Origin: Gracilaria domingensis
Taxonomy: Eukaryota; Rhodophyta; Florideophyceae; Gracilariales; Gracilariaceae
Length of the DNA stretch: 64,000 nt
Direction of reading: 5' to 3'
Assembly: GCA_022539475.1 (NCBI GenBank)
Contig: VCMS01000017.1
Location: 527,233 to 591,232, forward strand
The notes under the pieces are model-generated. The model did not search any database and was not told the origin of the DNA. It was given only the letters and a program-made list of their open reading frames with translations. Position numbers and translations under genes: made by a program. Shown here one piece after another: positions 61,907-64,000 of this stretch (within the stretch, counting starts at the first letter, position 1; every line of letters begins with the position of its first letter).

Positions 61907-63760
61907 TTACACCCCCGATGAGGGACCGGCACCGCCGCTACCGGAGGGACCCTGCGAAGGGTGCGGAACGGCGTAAGCCAGTATCCCTGCCATAGTGGTG
62001 AGATGATCGGGCACGATAATTCCAGCGTTCTGGAGACTGGCGCGCAACATCGCGATGTTCGCCGGAGAATCTCCCGGAGCGACCGGAGCTGTCGGAGCCG
62101 GAAGGACCGAAGGAACGGTAGCCGCTACAGGGGCCGGACCCACCACCGGAACACTCGCTTGAGTCGGAACATTCCAACCCACAGGAGCCTGGGGTACCCC
62201 GCCGCTGGCGTGCAACACCTGATTCGCCGCCGGTAGGTCGTTCACCAACTCCTGGTCCATCTCGACGAGTGCTCCCGCCGCCTCTCCACCGGTATCCATG
62301 TTCGGATCATCCAGATCTACTGGGGCGACCCAGTTGTCACTGAACATGAACCCAACGGGGTGACTGTCTGTAATCGATCGTGGCTGGTTCGCTGCCCACT
62401 CGGCATATGCGCTAGTCGTCATCGTACCCTCCCATGGGTCGTAATACACGAAATCTCCTGCGGTGGGATGTCTCCTACCGGGTGAGCGGTCGTAGTGACG
62501 ACGAGGACCTTTCCCACGCTGCGAACGGGGCACCGTTTCCCAATCGACTCCATCGATAACATCCAAGATGTAATGGATCTCATCCACGTTCTCTTCGGAC
62601 CCCAAGGGAGTGTGCAAATCCAGCGAGCGGATAATGCTGCGAAGCATCGGCGGAATATACCAAACACGGTAGTTGTCGTAAGCCTCCCAGAGGAGAAACG
62701 CTGCTACGCGTGCCGCCCACTCGCCGGCTACCAGACCCCACCATCCTGAACGCGGATCGCTGATCAATCGGGAGCCGATGTAACTCAAGCACGGAGGCAG
62801 TTCTGCAAAACACCCTTTGGGTACCTCCACATCACGCCACCAATCTGGTAGAGGAGGGAACCGTCCAACAAAGGCCTGCGGTCTGTACCTCTCGGTCTCG
62901 ATATTCGGGTACGGAATCAGATACCCATGACGGGAACGAGCTTTCCGCTCAAACCGAATGCGGTTGACGAACCCACCCTGGGAAGCGTTCTTGCGAAGAT
63001 AACGGAACTCCGCTCGGAGTATGGGCCGATTCCAGCACAACATCAACCTCGATGTGGTCGGGCCATCGCCAGCGTACCGCGCATGGTCGAACGTCGCCAA
63101 GTTGTCTCCATATCGGACTTCACCGAAAGTACGGTAGAACGGAGTATCGAACCCATATGACGGTGGAACCAGGTGCTCGAGGTGCACTCGACTGAGTCTC
63201 TTGTACGCCAACTTCGCGTGTTCCGCGCGCGCGGTGTTCAGGTTCTCACCCTCGCGGGTATCGTACCGGAGGAGCATCGGGTCGATCGCTATACGAACTT
63301 TCCATTCTGGGGATTGCACTACCGCTAACGGCAGACCGCCCGGTAGGAAGCCGTTTTCGGCATACGACTCCAGGAGAGTGTCATCGTTAACAGCTACCGG
63401 ATGAAACCACGGTGCACGGCTGAACGCAAACCCATCACGGAGTGGATCGCGTACTGCGAGAGATTCCCTCGATATCCAACCAGCTTGGTTCGCCATCAGC
63501 GGCATCGCTTGCGCTGAATTCCATAACGGAACGTTCACCGGGACCATCGGTTGAGACTGAGGCAGTGGAGCCGTCGCAGAACCCGGCTGAGGGTAGTTCG
63601 ACGCGCTCGCCTGACCCGTCGGGTGATGAGGAAACTGATTCGGGTTCATCGGAATGACAGATGATGTACTGTGATCGAGTTCGGATACTTGAATACTCTG
63701 TTCGCTTGAGTGTGTATCGCGCTTGCGAGGTATAGAAACCGAGGAGTTGGTACCGCTCAT
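61907..63760 (-). CDS. Opposite-strand ORF of the gypsy element, unknown function
   Basis: 617 codons on the strand opposite to gag-pol, from the ATG at 63760 (MSGTNSSVSIPRKRD) to 61907. Start lies about 80 nt inside the 3' LTR, so an antisense promoter in that LTR could drive it. No sense-strand frame longer than about 90 codons exists in this interval, so it is not a shadow. The N-terminal 90 residues are Ser/Pro/Gln-rich with an early basic PRKR. The middle, residues about 100-480, is rich in Trp, Tyr, Arg and Pro and looks globular (GFAFSRAPWFHPVAV, WWRDVEVPKGCF, GWWGLVAGEWAARVAAFLLW, YDNYRVWYIPPM). The C-terminus is Pro/Ala/Gly-rich. No signal peptide, membrane helix, zinc finger or known domain was recognised. 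Confidence 0.8.
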   Translation of the reverse strand: MSGTNSSVSIPRKRDTHSSEQSIQVSELDHSTSSVIPMNPNQFPHHPTGQASASNYPQPGSATAPLPQSQPMVPVNVPLWNSAQAMPLMANQAGWISRESLAVRDPLRDGFAFSRAPWFHPVAVNDDTLLESYAENGFLPGGLPLAVVQSPEWKVRIAIDPMLLRYDTREGENLNTARAEHAKLAYKRLSRVHLEHLVPPSYGFDTPFYRTFGEVRYGDNLATFDHARYAGDGPTTSRLMLCWNRPILRAEFRYLRKNASQGGFVNRIRFERKARSRHGYLIPYPNIETERYRPQAFVGRFPPLPDWWRDVEVPKGCFAELPPCLSYIGSRLISDPRSGWWGLVAGEWAARVAAFLLWEAYDNYRVWYIPPMLRSIIRSLDLHTPLGSEENVDEIHYILDVIDGVDWETVPRSQRGKGPRRHYDRSPGRRHPTAGDFVYYDPWEGTMTTSAYAEWAANQPRSITDSHPVGFMFSDNWVAPVDLDDPNMDTGGEAAGALVEMDQELVNDLPAANQVLHASGGVPQAPVGWNVPTQASVPVVGPAPVAATVPSVLPAPTAPVAPGDSPANIAMLRASLQNAGIIVPDHLTTMAGILAYAVPHPSQGPSGSGGAGPSSGV

Positions 63761-63825
63761 GATTGTGACGTATTTACGTACTTGCGTTTCGCACAAAACT
63801 TCAGCCTCGAAGTCGTTCTCGCTCT

Positions 63826-63838
63826 AAGGAGGGGGAGA
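63826..63838 (+). promoter_or_regulatory. Polypurine tract of the gypsy element
   Basis: AAGGAGGGGGAGA immediately before the TG of the 3' LTR, the standard position of the plus-strand DNA primer. Confidence 0.85.
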
Positions 63839-64000
63839 TGTAGAGCAACGCATTTTGCGTGGCTATCAGGATGATGCGCCTCATATACTCAGGGGAGTGA
63901 TACGAGGATGCACTCGAAGAGTTAGGAGTTGGACCCAATTTGGCGGTTACTTTTGGAATGACTTTCACAGTTACCTGTATCAGGGTTTGCCATTGCTGGC
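63839..64000 (+). repeat. Gypsy 3' LTR, first 162 bp
   Basis: Matches 52861 onward. The first 100 bp are identical. Further on there is one substitution and several 1-2 nt indels, mostly in short homopolymers. It continues past the window. Confidence 0.93.

Larger units (their letters stand above)
52861..64000 (+). mobile_element. Ty3/gypsy LTR retrotransposon with antisense ORF (3' LTR runs off the window)
   Basis: Plus-strand element of more than 11 kb. Its 5' LTR starts TGTAGAGC at 52861 inside the Copia integrase, and the same sequence restarts at 63839 after a polypurine tract. Internal order: leader, gag (54079-56127), pol with protease-RT-RNase H-integrase (gypsy order) in the +1 frame, a separate chromodomain ORF, and a long ORF on the opposite strand. 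The intact coding frames suggest recent activity. Confidence 0.95.

Noticed and set aside
61907-63760. Opposite-strand gypsy ORF as an envelope gene
   Set aside because: No signal peptide, membrane helix or Cys-rich ectodomain, and it is on the wrong strand.

Overview
This window is nuclear DNA of an intron-poor eukaryote. The housekeeping genes are eukaryote-specific: RPLP0, GPN3, CMC4, DBP10/DDX54, EMC4, RPN2, TBCCD1, histone H3, Snu114/EFTUD2, mitochondrial ATP synthase subunit d and UFL1. Most are single uninterrupted frames. The introns that can be placed (RPLP0, GPN3, H3 and the genes of the duplicated unit) are short, with GT-AG ends. UFL1 and TBCCD1 argue against a yeast-like fungus, the ATP synthase d subunit is of plant type, and Copia and Ty3/gypsy LTR elements fill the right end. 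A red alga, perhaps a florideophyte, is my best guess; this is inference and was not tested.

Layout. 1-9.7 kb: MESH1-type ppGpp/NADPH hydrolase (5' end outside the window), RPLP0 and GPN3 head to head, CMC4, an unrecognised type I membrane protein, a GC-rich divergent promoter region, and a PPP4R1-like HEAT-repeat protein. 12.3-14.9 kb: a second PPP4R1-like gene, tail to tail with the first. 16-42 kb: EMC4, DBP10, TBCCD1, RPN2, an inositol 5-phosphatase, histone H3, Snu114, an F-box/LRR-like protein, ATP synthase d and UFL1, separated by intergenic stretches that include several near-perfect palindromes. 43.0-49.4 kb: a 2.8-kb tandem segmental duplication. Each copy carries a head-to-head pair: a secreted BPTI/Kunitz-type inhibitor on the minus strand and a CCHC zinc-knuckle protein on the plus strand. 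50.4-64 kb: a decayed Copia element on the minus strand, interrupted in its integrase by a Ty3/gypsy element of more than 11 kb. The gypsy element carries gag, a frame-shifted pol, a separate chromodomain ORF, and a 617-codon ORF on the opposite strand just inside the 3' LTR.

Functionally the left two thirds is ordinary housekeeping: translation, Pol II assembly, rRNA processing, splicing, ER membrane insertion and glycosylation, UFMylation and respiration. The unusual parts are the duplicated Kunitz/zinc-knuckle unit and the gypsy element with its antisense gene and detached chromodomain. No tRNA, rRNA or CRISPR was recognised.
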